Of a stretch of 44,238 nucleotides of DNA, positions 33,886-42,263 are shown piece after piece (the stretch's first letter is position 1; every line of letters begins with the position of its first letter). Position numbers and translations under genes: made by a program. Under the pieces are notes generated by a model. The model was not told the origin of the DNA. It worked only from the letters and a program-made list of their open reading frames with translations, and ran no database searches. The stretch covers positions 1-44,238 of the forward strand of contig JAFZQX010000020.1 of assembly GCA_017620205.1 (NCBI GenBank), given 5' to 3'. Source of the DNA: Clostridia bacterium. Its GTDB lineage: Bacteria; Bacillota; Clostridia; UMGS1883; UMGS1540.

Positions 33886-34872
33886 CTAATACTTAAAAAT
33901 CTTATTCTTTGTGATTATATCTCCGCTTTCAATTAGTGCAGGTCTGTTAAACTCACCCGAAATTTCTACATTTTCTTTTATGATACATTTATCTTTCAAA
34001 ACTGCATTTTTAACAGTACAGCCATTCCCCAGAAAGCATTTATCCATAATAACGCTGTTTAAAACCGACGCTCCCTTTTGTATTCGAACACCGCAGCTTA
34101 TAACACTGCCGTATACTTTCCCGTTGATTATGCAGCCATCACCGATTATTGCGTGTTTAATATCTGCATTTTTATTGATAACTGTAGGCGGATATCCGCT
34201 TGATTGGGTAAATATTCTGTTATCTTTTAAAAACGAATCGGTTTTTTTTAAAAGAAATTCCTCAGACATTTTATAGTATTCTTCGGCGCTCATAGGATAT
34301 GACATATATTTACTGTAATTATACCAAAAAATCTTTAAAGTGTTTATTTGCTTTTTTGCGTCAGACGCAATATCATCTATTTTATTAAATATTTTGTTTT
34401 CTGCGAGATTCAAAAACAAATACCTGCTTAGCAAACATATGCCGGCTGATTTAAAACTGTTTTTTGTTGTCAAAACCGTAATATCCGCCCTATTATTGAT
34501 ATGTGAGTTCAGCAAGTCGGAAAAATCCATGTTAAAAACCATATCTCCTCGGCAAAACAACACATATTTTTCCCTGCACATTTTAATATAGTTAAATATA
34601 TCGGCCGAATAATTGTTGTAACTTGGAATTATACTAAGGCAGAAATCGTTTAATTCTAAGTTCCGAGCGAAACCCCCGTGCAGGTTACTGCTTAAAAACA
34701 AATCTGTGTTATCTGTTAAAACGGCAATATTTTTAATTCCTGAGTTTAACATGGAAGAAACCGGAAATTCTATAAGCTTATATGTGGCATAAACAGGCAG
34801 TCCGTAAATCGGCTGATACCATGAATTAATCTCATTTTCATTTTTGTATATTACTCCTACGGTATTTTTCAT
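33886..34872 (-). CDS. GlgD-like nucleotidyltransferase-fold protein (likely non-catalytic)
   Basis: 328 aa; the layout is that of GlgD, the second subunit of bacterial ADP-glucose pyrophosphorylase: a nucleotidyltransferase-like domain (1-190; YATYKLIEFPVSSMLNSGIKNIAVLTD, FCRGDMVFNMDFSDLL) and a C-terminal left-handed beta-helix (about 225-328; INKNADIKHAIIGDGCIING and hexapeptide repeats). The N-terminal nucleotide-binding GGxGxRL loop of active enzymes is absent, as in GlgD, and the protein is about 40 residues shorter than usual GlgD. glgC, glgA or glgB are not nearby. It is more AT-rich and Asn/Ile/Lys-rich than its neighbours, suggesting relaxed selection or transfer. ATG start with AGAAGGA upstream. 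Confidence 0.75.
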   Translation of the reverse strand: MKNTVGVIYKNENEINSWYQPIYGLPVYATYKLIEFPVSSMLNSGIKNIAVLTDNTDLFLSSNLHGGFARNLELNDFCLSIIPSYNNYSADIFNYIKMCREKYVLFCRGDMVFNMDFSDLLNSHINNRADITVLTTKNSFKSAGICLLSRYLFLNLAENKIFNKIDDIASDAKKQINTLKIFWYNYSKYMSYPMSAEEYYKMSEEFLLKKTDSFLKDNRIFTQSSGYPPTVINKNADIKHAIIGDGCIINGKVYGSVISCGVRIQKGASVLNSVIMDKCFLGNGCTVKNAVLKDKCIIKENVEISGEFNRPALIESGDIITKNKIFKY

Positions 34873-35077
34873 TAATTTATCCTTCTAATTATATCAGAAT
34901 ATTAAACAACACTACAATTATTACCAACTAAATTAATATTAATACAAATTAATATCCACTTGTAAATTATGTTAGAAATGAACATTCTTTATATTCAATT
35001 TTTTACGTATCAAAATCAATTTTGTCGATTTTTAACTATAAAATAATAAAAAATTTGTAAATAATTTTTGTTTTTCC
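34873..35077. other. AT-rich divergent intergenic region
   Basis: No gene seen. The minus strand has a plausible promoter for the GlgD-like gene: -35 TTGTAG (34912-34917), 18-base spacer, -10 TATAAT (34888-34893). Further on are two direct copies of AAATTAATAT (34930-34939 and 34946-34955, 16 bases apart) and the short dyad CAAAATCAATTTTG near 35012. They may be regulator sites or chance in AT-rich DNA. Confidence 0.45.
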
Positions 35078-35209
35078 TTGCAAAATCTTAAAAAAAGTAG
35101 TAAAATAGTGATATATGATGTAAAATTGAATAGAAAATCAATGGATTTTGCAATAATTTAGCTTTGTGTCGACCCGCGATACATTGTTATTAAGTTATTT
35201 TTAGCGGGT
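35078..35209 (+). promoter_or_regulatory. Promoter and leader stem of the PucR-like regulator gene
   Basis: -35 TTGCAA (35078-35083), 17-base spacer, -10 TAAAAT (35101-35106). In the ~115-base leader, ACCCGC (35172-35177) and GCGGGT (35204-35209) can close a 26-base AT-rich loop just before the ribosome binding site. Confidence 0.6.
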
Positions 35210-35230
35210 AGAAAGGTTATGGAGGTAATT

Positions 35231-36316
35231 ATGGCTAACAAACTTGTACAAAATACTATCTATCAACTCAGCGATGCACTCAATTGTCCGCTTGGCGTTA
35301 TTGACGAGGGCTCTGCTGTAATCTCTTATGATGATTGCAGGGATATTCAAAACAATTTCTCGCAGATTGTATATATGGCTTCTGATACAGATTCTTTTTT
35401 CACTTTCAGCGGCTATACATTCTTCTGCCCCTCTTCTACGCCTAACATTGATTATATCTATTTTGCAAAAGGCGAAGATGAAGCGGCTGCAAAGAATGTT
35501 CACATTCTTTCCATCAGCCTCGGAAGCATGAAAAAAATGCACGACGAAAAGTTTGACAAACTTAATTTTATGAAAAATGTTATTCTTGATAACATTCTTA
35601 CCGGCGATCTTATCATTAAATCCAAAGAGCTTCGTATTCAGTATGATGCCGAAAGAGTTGTTTTCCTTATTAAAACAACAAACACGTCAGATTTTTCAGC
35701 AGTTGACGTTTTAATGAACCTCTTCCCTGACAGAAACCATGACTTTATTATAAATATTGATGCAAACACCATTGTAATAATAAAAGACCTTGATTCCGAA
35801 AACACGGGTCTCAGCACAGAAGAAATAGCCCAGCAGATTCTCTCAACCCTAAACTCCGAATCATTAATTCAGGCTGTTATCGGTATAGGTACTGTTGCTT
35901 CAAACATTAATTCACTTGCAAAGTCTTACAAAGACGCATGTATGGCTCTTGAAATCGGTAAAGTATCCGATTTGGATAAAAACATTGTAAATTACGATAA
36001 TCTCGGAATTGCAAGACTTATATACCACCTGCCTACAACACTTTGCGAGCTGTTCCTTGACGAAGTATTTAAAAAAGAATCAATCGACGTACTTGATCAG
36101 GAAACTATTTATACAATACAGAAGTTCTTTGAGAACAACTTAAACGTTTCCGAGACGTCGCGTCATCTTTATGTTCACAGAAACACTCTTGTTTACAGAC
36201 TTGATAAGGTTCAGAAGCTTACAGGTCTTGATTTGAGAGTATTTGATCATGCTATTGTATTTAAAGTAGCGTTAATGGTTAAAAAATACTTACAGTCAAA
36301 CAATTCTAAAATATGA
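35231..36316 (+). CDS. PucR/CdaR-type transcriptional regulator
   Basis: 361 aa. N-terminal sensor-like region (about 1-110) without recognisable ligand motif, a middle CdaR GGDEF-like region (about 115-270; AVIGIGTVASNINSLAKSYK is the typical segment), and a C-terminal PucR helix-turn-helix (about 300-358; NNLNVSETSRHLYVHRNTLV, YRLDKVQKLTGLDL). Relatives respond to purines, sugar diacids or unknown signals. Here it stands directly before ftsE (22 bases), with no catabolic gene nearby, so it may control the cell-division/cell-wall genes that follow. The ATG at 35231 has GGAGG seven bases upstream; the ATG at 35219 is upstream of that site. Confidence 0.87.
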   Translation: MANKLVQNTIYQLSDALNCPLGVIDEGSAVISYDDCRDIQNNFSQIVYMASDTDSFFTFSGYTFFCPSSTPNIDYIYFAKGEDEAAAKNVHILSISLGSMKKMHDEKFDKLNFMKNVILDNILTGDLIIKSKELRIQYDAERVVFLIKTTNTSDFSAVDVLMNLFPDRNHDFIINIDANTIVIIKDLDSENTGLSTEEIAQQILSTLNSESLIQAVIGIGTVASNINSLAKSYKDACMALEIGKVSDLDKNIVNYDNLGIARLIYHLPTTLCELFLDEVFKKESIDVLDQETIYTIQKFFENNLNVSETSRHLYVHRNTLVYRLDKVQKLTGLDLRVFDHAIVFKVALMVKKYLQSNNSKI

Positions 36317-36338
36317 CATTTAAAGGACTTGAATTCAA

Positions 36339-37028
36339 ATGATAATTTTTGATAATGTCACCAAAGTATATGACGACAATAAGACTGTTGCACTTGAAAA
36401 CCTCAGCTTTACTGTCGAAAAAGGTGAATTTGTCTTTTTGGTAGGTCACAGCGGTGCAGGAAAATCATCCATTATCCGCATGCTTCTTTGCGAAGAAAGA
36501 CCTACTTCGGGCAAAGTTATAGTTAACGGTTTTGATATTGGCACACTTTCTCAAAAACAAATCCCGGAACTCCGCCGAAGTCTCGGCGTTGTTTTCCAGG
36601 ATTTCCGTTTGCTTCCGAACAGAACTGTATATGACAACGTAGCTTTTGCGATGCACGTTGTAGGCGCACCCACTAAACAGATACGGCGCCGTGTTCCGGA
36701 AGTTTTAAGCCTTGTTGACCTCGCACACAAAGCAAGAGCATACCCTTCCCAGCTTTCGGGCGGTGAGCAGCAGCGTGTATCCATGGCACGCGCTCTTGCA
36801 AACAATCCTTCAATTTTGATAGCGGACGAACCGACCGGAAATTTAGACCTTAAACGTTCAGATGAAATTATGGCTATTCTTGACCGAATCAATCAAAAAG
36901 GTACTACGGTTGTTATGGCTACACATGCCGAAAAAATCGTAAACAGCATGCAAAAGCGAGTTATAACCCTTGATATGGGTGCTCTGGTTCGCGACGAAGA
37001 GAAAGGTGGTTACGAGGTTGGCATTTAG
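36339..37028 (+). CDS. ftsE: Cell-division ATP-binding protein FtsE
   Basis: ABC-type ATPase that, with FtsX, transmits division-site signals across the membrane to peptidoglycan hydrolases. 229 aa: Walker A GHSGAGKS (36-43), Q-loop FQDFRLLPNRTVYDN (diagnostic of FtsE), signature LSGGEQQRVSMARAL, Walker B ILIADEPTGNLD, and switch His in VMATHAE. ATG start. Its end overlaps the start of ftsX by 11 bases. Confidence 0.97.
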   Translation: MIIFDNVTKVYDDNKTVALENLSFTVEKGEFVFLVGHSGAGKSSIIRMLLCEERPTSGKVIVNGFDIGTLSQKQIPELRRSLGVVFQDFRLLPNRTVYDNVAFAMHVVGAPTKQIRRRVPEVLSLVDLAHKARAYPSQLSGGEQQRVSMARALANNPSILIADEPTGNLDLKRSDEIMAILDRINQKGTTVVMATHAEKIVNSMQKRVITLDMGALVRDEEKGGYEVGI

Positions 37029-37905
37029 AGGCTTAAAATATTACTGCAGCGAAGCGTTTAAAAACATATGGTACAACAAGTTAATGGCTATAACATCTAT
37101 AATCACTGTAATGAGTTGCCTTTTAATATTCGGTTTTTTCCTTGTTGTTCAACTGAATTTAAACGACATCACAAAACAGCTTGAAGGTCAGTGCGAAATT
37201 CAGGCATTCATGCCTCAGGAGTACAATGACGAACAGGCAAAACAGGTTTGTGACAAAATTTCGGTTCTGCCGAACGTAAAATCTGCAATTCTTGAAACAA
37301 GACAGCAGGCGTACGATAATTATAAAGACACTCTCGGTACGGCTGCTAATGTTATGGAAAACATAAATCCCGAGGAATTTCTTCCGGCTTCATGTAAGAT
37401 AAGACCCAATGACATAAGTCAACTGAATGAACTTGAAGCTCAAGTCAGCGCCATTGAGGGCGTTGAAGAAGTAATCAACCGCCGCGATACTGTAAACGGT
37501 GTTATTTCAGTTAATTCAATAATAAGAAACGGCTGCATTATTTTTGCAGTTTTATTAGCGCTTATAGCGGTATTTATTATTTCTAATACGATTAAACTTG
37601 ATGTTCATGCAAGACAAAGAGAAATTCACATAATGAAATACGTTGGCGCAACAGACTGGTTTATACGCTGGCCGTTTATTATTGAAGGCATAATCGTTGG
37701 TTTTTTGGGTGCTGTTGTTGCAATTTTGATAACGCTTCTTATTTCATCTCTTCTTCTTAATGCACTTGATAGTTTCGGAAATATTTTTCAGTTCCGTTCG
37801 TCGTCGGATACAATGCCGCTTGTCAGTGTTGTTTTGCTGCTTTTTGGGGTTGTTATCGGCGCGCTCGGCAGTTTGGTTGCAGTAAGAAAGCATTTGCAGG
37901 TGTAG
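37018..37905 (+). CDS. ftsX: Cell-division protein FtsX
   Basis: Membrane partner of FtsE. With the TTG at 37018 it is 295 aa, the normal size, beginning MAFRGLKYYCSEAFKNIW; GGTGG lies eight bases upstream. A GTG ten bases upstream and an ATG further on are weaker. Four membrane spans: about 24-45, then a large external loop (46-165; KSAILETRQQAYDNYKDTLG), and three C-terminal spans (NGCIIFAVLLALIAVFIISN, IIEGIIVGFLGAVVAILITL, PLVSVVLLLFGVVIGALGSL). The external loop is where the M23 hydrolase coiled coil is expected to dock. Confidence 0.94.
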   Translation: MAFRGLKYYCSEAFKNIWYNKLMAITSIITVMSCLLIFGFFLVVQLNLNDITKQLEGQCEIQAFMPQEYNDEQAKQVCDKISVLPNVKSAILETRQQAYDNYKDTLGTAANVMENINPEEFLPASCKIRPNDISQLNELEAQVSAIEGVEEVINRRDTVNGVISVNSIIRNGCIIFAVLLALIAVFIISNTIKLDVHARQREIHIMKYVGATDWFIRWPFIIEGIIVGFLGAVVAILITLLISSLLLNALDSFGNIFQFRSSSDTMPLVSVVLLLFGVVIGALGSLVAVRKHLQV

Positions 37906-37937
37906 CTTTTGGCTTTTAAACGAAAGGAAGATTTAAA

Positions 37938-39128
37938 GTGAAAAAAAAGAAAAGGCAACAATTAATTGTTTCAATCATTGCTCTTTTTGCCGCAATCGCT
38001 TTTATTGTTATTTCGCTTATACCTACATTTATTGCCGCAAAAGCTGCAACACAAGCAGAGCTTCAGACAAAGCTTCAAGAAAGTCAGCAAAAAAAAGAAA
38101 AAGCCCAACAGCAGCAAAAAGACATACAATACAAAAAAGATATTGCAGTAAGTGAAATCAAACAGCTTGACAGTGAAATCGATACAATTGAAAACGAAAT
38201 TGATGAAGTAAATAACCAAATATATGAAAGCGAAGCAGCTATAGACCAAAAAAACACTGAAATTGAACAGCAAAAAGAAAACATTGCTTCATATAAAGAG
38301 GATTTTATTTCCCGGGCACGCGTTATGTACAAAAGAGGACCGACATCGTATATAGATGTTTTACTCGGCGCAAGTGATTTTTCCGACCTTTTGGACAGAG
38401 CGCAAATGATTAAAAAAGTTACGGAATACGATCAACGTGTTTTAAAAGAAATGGCAGATGCTCAGGCGGCTATTGAGGCAGCCAAAGCTGTAATTGAGGA
38501 AGAGAAAGCAAATCAGGAATTAACTAAACAGATAAAAGAAAACACTGAAGCCGAACTTGAGTCTAAACGTTCGGAAAAAGAAGCTGCGATTGATCAGCTT
38601 AACAGTGATGCTGAAAAAGCAAAGGCTTTGGAAGATGAAGCAGATGCTGAAATGGAACAGTTCAGAAACGAGCTTGCCAGCATGTCATCTTCAGGCGCGG
38701 CATCATCCTCAAGTACAAGCACAAGTGTAGCGTCATACGGCTCAATGCAGTGGCCCGCAGTTGCAAGTAAAACAATTACTTCGCCCTACGGAAACCGCTT
38801 CCACCCCATTCAGAAAGTAAACCGTTTCCATTCCGGAATTGATATCGGAGCACCGTACGGCACGGGAATTGTTGCAGCCGAAAGCGGTACAGTTATAAAA
38901 GCCGCATGGAACGGCGGTTACGGCAAGTGTATTGTTATCGACCACGGTGGCGGTATATATACTTTATACGGACACTGCAGTTCTATAAATGTTAGCGTTG
39001 GTCAATCTGTTTCTCGAGGTCAAACAATCGGACTTATTGGCTCAACAGGAAACTCAACAGGACCGCACCTTCATTTTGAAGTACTGATTAACGGCTCAAC
39101 AACAAATCCTCTTTCATACGTCGGTTAA
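37938..39128 (+). CDS. Coiled-coil M23 murein hydrolase (PcsB/EnvC/CwlO-like)
   Basis: Exported peptidoglycan hydrolase or hydrolase activator that FtsEX likely gates. 396 aa: basic N-terminus and signal/anchor (1-36), long Gln/Lys/Glu coiled coil (about 38-245), Ser/Thr linker (248-266; ASSSSTSTS), then a LytM/M23 domain (268-396). All M23 zinc and catalytic residues are present: HSGIDIGAPYG (H..D), YGHCSS, and HLHFEV (HxH). A complete metal site suggests it is itself active rather than a degenerate EnvC. GTG start with AAAGGAAG upstream, 32 bases after ftsX. Confidence 0.9.
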   Translation: MKKKKRQQLIVSIIALFAAIAFIVISLIPTFIAAKAATQAELQTKLQESQQKKEKAQQQQKDIQYKKDIAVSEIKQLDSEIDTIENEIDEVNNQIYESEAAIDQKNTEIEQQKENIASYKEDFISRARVMYKRGPTSYIDVLLGASDFSDLLDRAQMIKKVTEYDQRVLKEMADAQAAIEAAKAVIEEEKANQELTKQIKENTEAELESKRSEKEAAIDQLNSDAEKAKALEDEADAEMEQFRNELASMSSSGAASSSSTSTSVASYGSMQWPAVASKTITSPYGNRFHPIQKVNRFHSGIDIGAPYGTGIVAAESGTVIKAAWNGGYGKCIVIDHGGGIYTLYGHCSSINVSVGQSVSRGQTIGLIGSTGNSTGPHLHFEVLINGSTTNPLSYVG

Positions 39129-39144
39129 AAATGCATATAATACT

Positions 39145-39179
39145 AAAGGAGTTGTACTTTTAATGTGCATCTCCTTTTT
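39145..39179 (+). terminator. Terminator between the M23 hydrolase and the S41 protease genes
   Basis: AAAGGAGTTGTAC (39145-39157) with GTGCATCTCCTTT (39165-39177), one mismatch and one wobble, then TTATTC. It would lower but not prevent expression of the next gene. Confidence 0.75.
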
Positions 39180-39202
39180 ATTCAGGAAAGGCAAGATATA
39201 TA

Positions 39203-40354
39203 ATGTATAATAAAAAAAGAACTATTATAATTACCGCGTTGATTACCCTTTTGTGTTCAACTGTGTTGTTTCATTTCGTGTTATCGCATTTCATCGATAA
39301 ATCCTATATGATAAAACGCATAATAGAAACAAACTATGACGGCGACATAGACAGTAACAAGTTTGAGGATTACAAAGTCAAAGGAATGGTTGAAGCCTTG
39401 GGAGACCCACATTCTATGTTTCTGACAAAAGATGAATTTGAAGCATTTTACTCAGAAGTCTCCGGAAACTATACAGGTATTGGTATTGAGGTTTACTTAA
39501 ACGAGCAATACCAAATTGAAATAATATCAGTTTTTCCTGATACACCTGCTTTTAACGCAGGACTTCAAGTGGGCGATATTATAAAATCAGCAGGTACTAT
39601 TGAAGCAACTCTTGAAAACTACAGCGATTTAATCAGATTTATGCGCGGGCTGAGCGAAGAAGGCGGCGAAGGCAACACGTTCACACTTACGTTTGAACGT
39701 GACGGCAATGAGTTTTCTACAGAAATTAACAGAGCCGACATAAATGTTCCTACCGTATCAACAAAAGAATTTGACGGTATATACTATGTAAAGGTGTCCG
39801 GCTTTGCCGATGAAACAGAGCGTGATTTTAAATCGTCTATAGAGAGTGCAGAAATATCAGAAAAAAAAGGATTAATTATTGACCTTAGGGATAATCCCGG
39901 CGGTACTTTAGAATCTGTAGTTAATATTGCAGATTACATTTTACCCGAAGGTACGATTGTATATACAAGTGATAAGAACGGAAAAAAAGAGTATTTTAAC
40001 AGTGATAAAAGTGCTGTCGATATACCGATAGTTGTGCTGATAAACGAAAACAGCGCATCAGCTTCAGAGATACTTGCAGCGGCGCTTCATGACAATAACA
40101 AAGCAACACTGATAGGCAAAACAACCTATGGCAAAGGCAGCGTGCAAAACATAACTTTGTTTCCGGACGGAAGCGCTTTAAAACTAACCGTAGCACACTA
40201 TTATACGCCAAAAGGCGTTTGCATAGATGGGATAGGAATAAATCCCGATTACGAAGTTGAGCTTTCCGACGAAAGCAAAACCAAATTAATTTCGATGCTG
40301 GCTTATGAAGAAGACACTCAGCTCCAAAAAGCGGTAGAATTCTTAACACAATAA
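39203..40354 (+). CDS. ctpA: C-terminal processing peptidase, S41 family
   Basis: Membrane-anchored, externally facing serine protease of the CtpA/CtpB type. 383 aa: N-terminal membrane span (8-28), PDZ domain (about 85-170; TGIGIEVYLN, AFNAGLQVGDIIKSA), and S41 catalytic core with LIIDLRDNPGG (224-234), the serine loop SASASE (284-289) and the general-base lysine K311 in YGKGSVQ. Such a protease next to FtsEX and an M23 hydrolase is a repeated arrangement in Bacillota. ATG start with AAAGG 12 bases upstream. Confidence 0.93.
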   Translation: MYNKKRTIIITALITLLCSTVLFHFVLSHFIDKSYMIKRIIETNYDGDIDSNKFEDYKVKGMVEALGDPHSMFLTKDEFEAFYSEVSGNYTGIGIEVYLNEQYQIEIISVFPDTPAFNAGLQVGDIIKSAGTIEATLENYSDLIRFMRGLSEEGGEGNTFTLTFERDGNEFSTEINRADINVPTVSTKEFDGIYYVKVSGFADETERDFKSSIESAEISEKKGLIIDLRDNPGGTLESVVNIADYILPEGTIVYTSDKNGKKEYFNSDKSAVDIPIVVLINENSASASEILAAALHDNNKATLIGKTTYGKGSVQNITLFPDGSALKLTVAHYYTPKGVCIDGIGINPDYEVELSDESKTKLISMLAYEEDTQLQKAVEFLTQ

Positions 40355-40394
40355 ACAAAAAAAACGGTAGGGTTTGAATTTGCGTAAAGCAAGT

Positions 40395-40432
40395 AGCCCC
40401 AAGGGATTTCGATAATCTCTTGGGGCTTTTTT
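40395..40432 (+). terminator. Terminator after ctpA
   Basis: AGCCCCAAGGGAT/AATCTCTTGGGGCT stem with an internal loop, followed by TTTTTT. Downstream, 40433-40552 shows only an inverted copy of AAAGCAAGT and no convincing gene. Confidence 0.9.
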
Positions 40433-40552
40433 AAATAATTATACTATTACAATACTTTTTAATGCACTTAAAACCAAGTTTCACTTGCTTTAGACCGAGT
40501 TTGTCAGTAATCTGGATACATTTCCGCTTTGAAAACGTATTTATAATTTCTG

Positions 40553-41722
40553 CTATATGTATTTTTTTACAAAGCGCCCTATTCTCTCCAGCGCTTCGTT
40601 GATGTTATCTATTGAATATGCATATGAACATCTTATAAAGCCTTCTCCGGAAGCGCCGAATGCATCACCGGGCACTACCGCAATTTTTTCTTCATTCAAA
40701 AGCTTTTCTGCAAATTCCATTGACTTCATTCCGGTTTTCTTTATTGAAGGAAACGCATAAAATGCACCGCCCGGTTCAAAGCACGAAAGACCCATCTTTC
40801 TGAAACCGTCAACAATAACGCGTCTGCGATAATTATACTCCTTTTTCATCATTTCTATGTCGTCATCACCGTGGCGCATTGCTTCAACAGCAGCATACTG
40901 GCTTACTGTCGGAGCACACATAATTGCGTATTGATGAACTTTTCTCATCATAGAAAGCAAAGGTGCGGGACCACAGGCAAAACCAAGTCTCCAGCCTGTC
41001 ATAGCAAAAGCCTTTGAAAAACCGCCTACAACTACTGTTCTCTCCCTCATCCCTTCAATTTCAGCGATTGAAACGTGCTTGCCTGTGTAAGTCAACTCAC
41101 CGTATATTTCATCGCTAAGAACTAAAACGTTTGTATCACGAAGAACTTCCGCTATTTCCAAAAGTGATTCACGGGGCATTACGGCACCTGTCGGGTTGTT
41201 CGGAAAGGGCATAATAAGAAGCTTTGTCTTATCGGTTATAGCCGCACGAAGCGCCTCTGCCGTCAAACGGAAGTCATCCTCTTCTTTAGTAATCAATGGC
41301 ACGGCAACTCCGCCCGCAAGCTTTGTGCACGGCGAATAACAAACAAATGACGGCTCGGGTATTAAAACCTCGTCTCCCGGCGCTACAACGGAACGAATCA
41401 TAAGATCTATGGCTTCACTGCCGCCGACTGTTACAAGAATTTCCTGTTCGGGATCATAGCTGAGTGAAAACCTTCGTTTCTGATAGAGGGAAATCTCTTC
41501 TCTCAGCTCTTTCAAACCGCTGTTTGATGTATAGTATGTATGACCTTTTTCAAGAGAATAAATACCTGCTTCACGAATATGCCAAGGAGTTACGAAATCC
41601 GGCTCACCAACACCGAGAGAAATTGCGTCTTTCATCTCAGCGGCAATATCGAAAAACTTTCTTATTCCCGAGGGCGGAATTGACGCAACCTCAGGATTTA
41701 ATAAACTTTCTAAATCTATCAT
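40553..41722 (-). CDS. PLP-dependent aminotransferase, class I fold type I
   Basis: 389 aa. The PLP lysine is K237 in GGFSKAFAMTGWRLG; the cofactor pocket shows VGGSEAIDL (99-107), FPNNPTGAV (173-181), LSDEIYGEL (202-210), and the substrate-carboxylate Arg in FIRCSYA near the C-terminus. N-terminal ISLGVGEPDF (34-43) marks the aspartate/aromatic/alanine aminotransferase group; the exact substrate is not readable. Its ATG overlaps the stop codon of the Lrp-type regulator (ATGA), so they are translationally coupled; regulator-aminotransferase pairs of this kind are common in clostridia. Confidence 0.9.
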   Translation of the reverse strand: MIDLESLLNPEVASIPPSGIRKFFDIAAEMKDAISLGVGEPDFVTPWHIREAGIYSLEKGHTYYTSNSGLKELREEISLYQKRRFSLSYDPEQEILVTVGGSEAIDLMIRSVVAPGDEVLIPEPSFVCYSPCTKLAGGVAVPLITKEEDDFRLTAEALRAAITDKTKLLIMPFPNNPTGAVMPRESLLEIAEVLRDTNVLVLSDEIYGELTYTGKHVSIAEIEGMRERTVVVGGFSKAFAMTGWRLGFACGPAPLLSMMRKVHQYAIMCAPTVSQYAAVEAMRHGDDDIEMMKKEYNYRRRVIVDGFRKMGLSCFEPGGAFYAFPSIKKTGMKSMEFAEKLLNEEKIAVVPGDAFGASGEGFIRCSYAYSIDNINEALERIGRFVKKYI

Positions 41723-42195
41723 AGGGTTACAAAGCCCCTCTCGTCAATTGCTTTTTTGTTGAAAACTATGCCTGAATCTTTATATGTTCTTAAAACAAAA
41801 TGTGTAGCCGTGCTTAAAATCTGATCCATAGGTGCGAGTCTTTCCGCAACAAACAAAGCAACTTCTTTCATAGTTTTGCCTTCAATAATAAGACCTATAT
41901 CAAAACCGCCGGACATAAGCCAGAGCGTTTTAACATTTTCATACTGATAAATTCTTTCTGCAATTTTGTCAAAGCCTTCACCGTGCTGAGGAGTAACCTT
42001 AAGTTCTATAAAGGCAGTAACCTTATTTATACCTGCTTTTTCCCAATCTATCAAAGTTTTAGAGCCTAAAACTATTTTTTCTTCTTTATATTTTTTTATT
42101 TCGGCTTCAACCGCCTTTTCGTCCATATCAAGCATTACCGCTATCTGTTCGGGTGAAGTAATACCTTTTTCCAAGATACTGAGAATTTCACTCAT
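41719..42195 (-). CDS. Lrp/AsnC-family transcriptional regulator
   Basis: 158 aa with an N-terminal winged helix (about 8-60; TSPEQIAVMLDMDEKAVEAE) and a C-terminal RAM ligand-binding domain (about 65-150; VTAFIELKVTPQ, KTLWLMSGGFDIGLIIEGKT). Such proteins form octamers that sense amino acids. It forms a two-gene operon with the overlapping aminotransferase gene and probably controls it in response to the aminotransferase substrate or product. A perfect dyad overlaps its own -10, suggesting autorepression. ATG start with GGAGG upstream. Confidence 0.9.
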   Translation of the reverse strand: MSEILSILEKGITSPEQIAVMLDMDEKAVEAEIKKYKEEKIVLGSKTLIDWEKAGINKVTAFIELKVTPQHGEGFDKIAERIYQYENVKTLWLMSGGFDIGLIIEGKTMKEVALFVAERLAPMDQILSTATHFVLRTYKDSGIVFNKKAIDERGFVTL

Positions 42196-42210
42196 TTTGA
42201 AATACCTCCG

Positions 42211-42257
42211 ATAATATTATTGAATAATATTATATAACAAATTCAATCCAAAATCAA
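42211..42257 (-). promoter_or_regulatory. lrp-like gene promoter with overlapping dyad operator
   Basis: Minus-strand -35 TTGATT (42252-42257), 17-base spacer, perfect -10 TATAAT (42229-42234). The 23-base perfect dyad ATAATATTATT-G-AATAATATTAT (42211-42233) covers the -10 and transcription start, well placed for autorepression. Confidence 0.65.
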
Positions 42258-42263
42258 GATATA

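Noticed and set aside
34975-35050. 22-codon ATG frame in the AT-rich gap before the PucR-like gene
   Set aside because: No ribosome binding site and a composition expected by chance.
40440-40552. Minus-strand stretch reading ...FSKRKCIQITDKLGLKQV... after the aminotransferase stop
   Set aside because: About 35 codons look mildly coding, but there is no start codon, no ribosome binding site and no recognisable similarity; kept only as a note.
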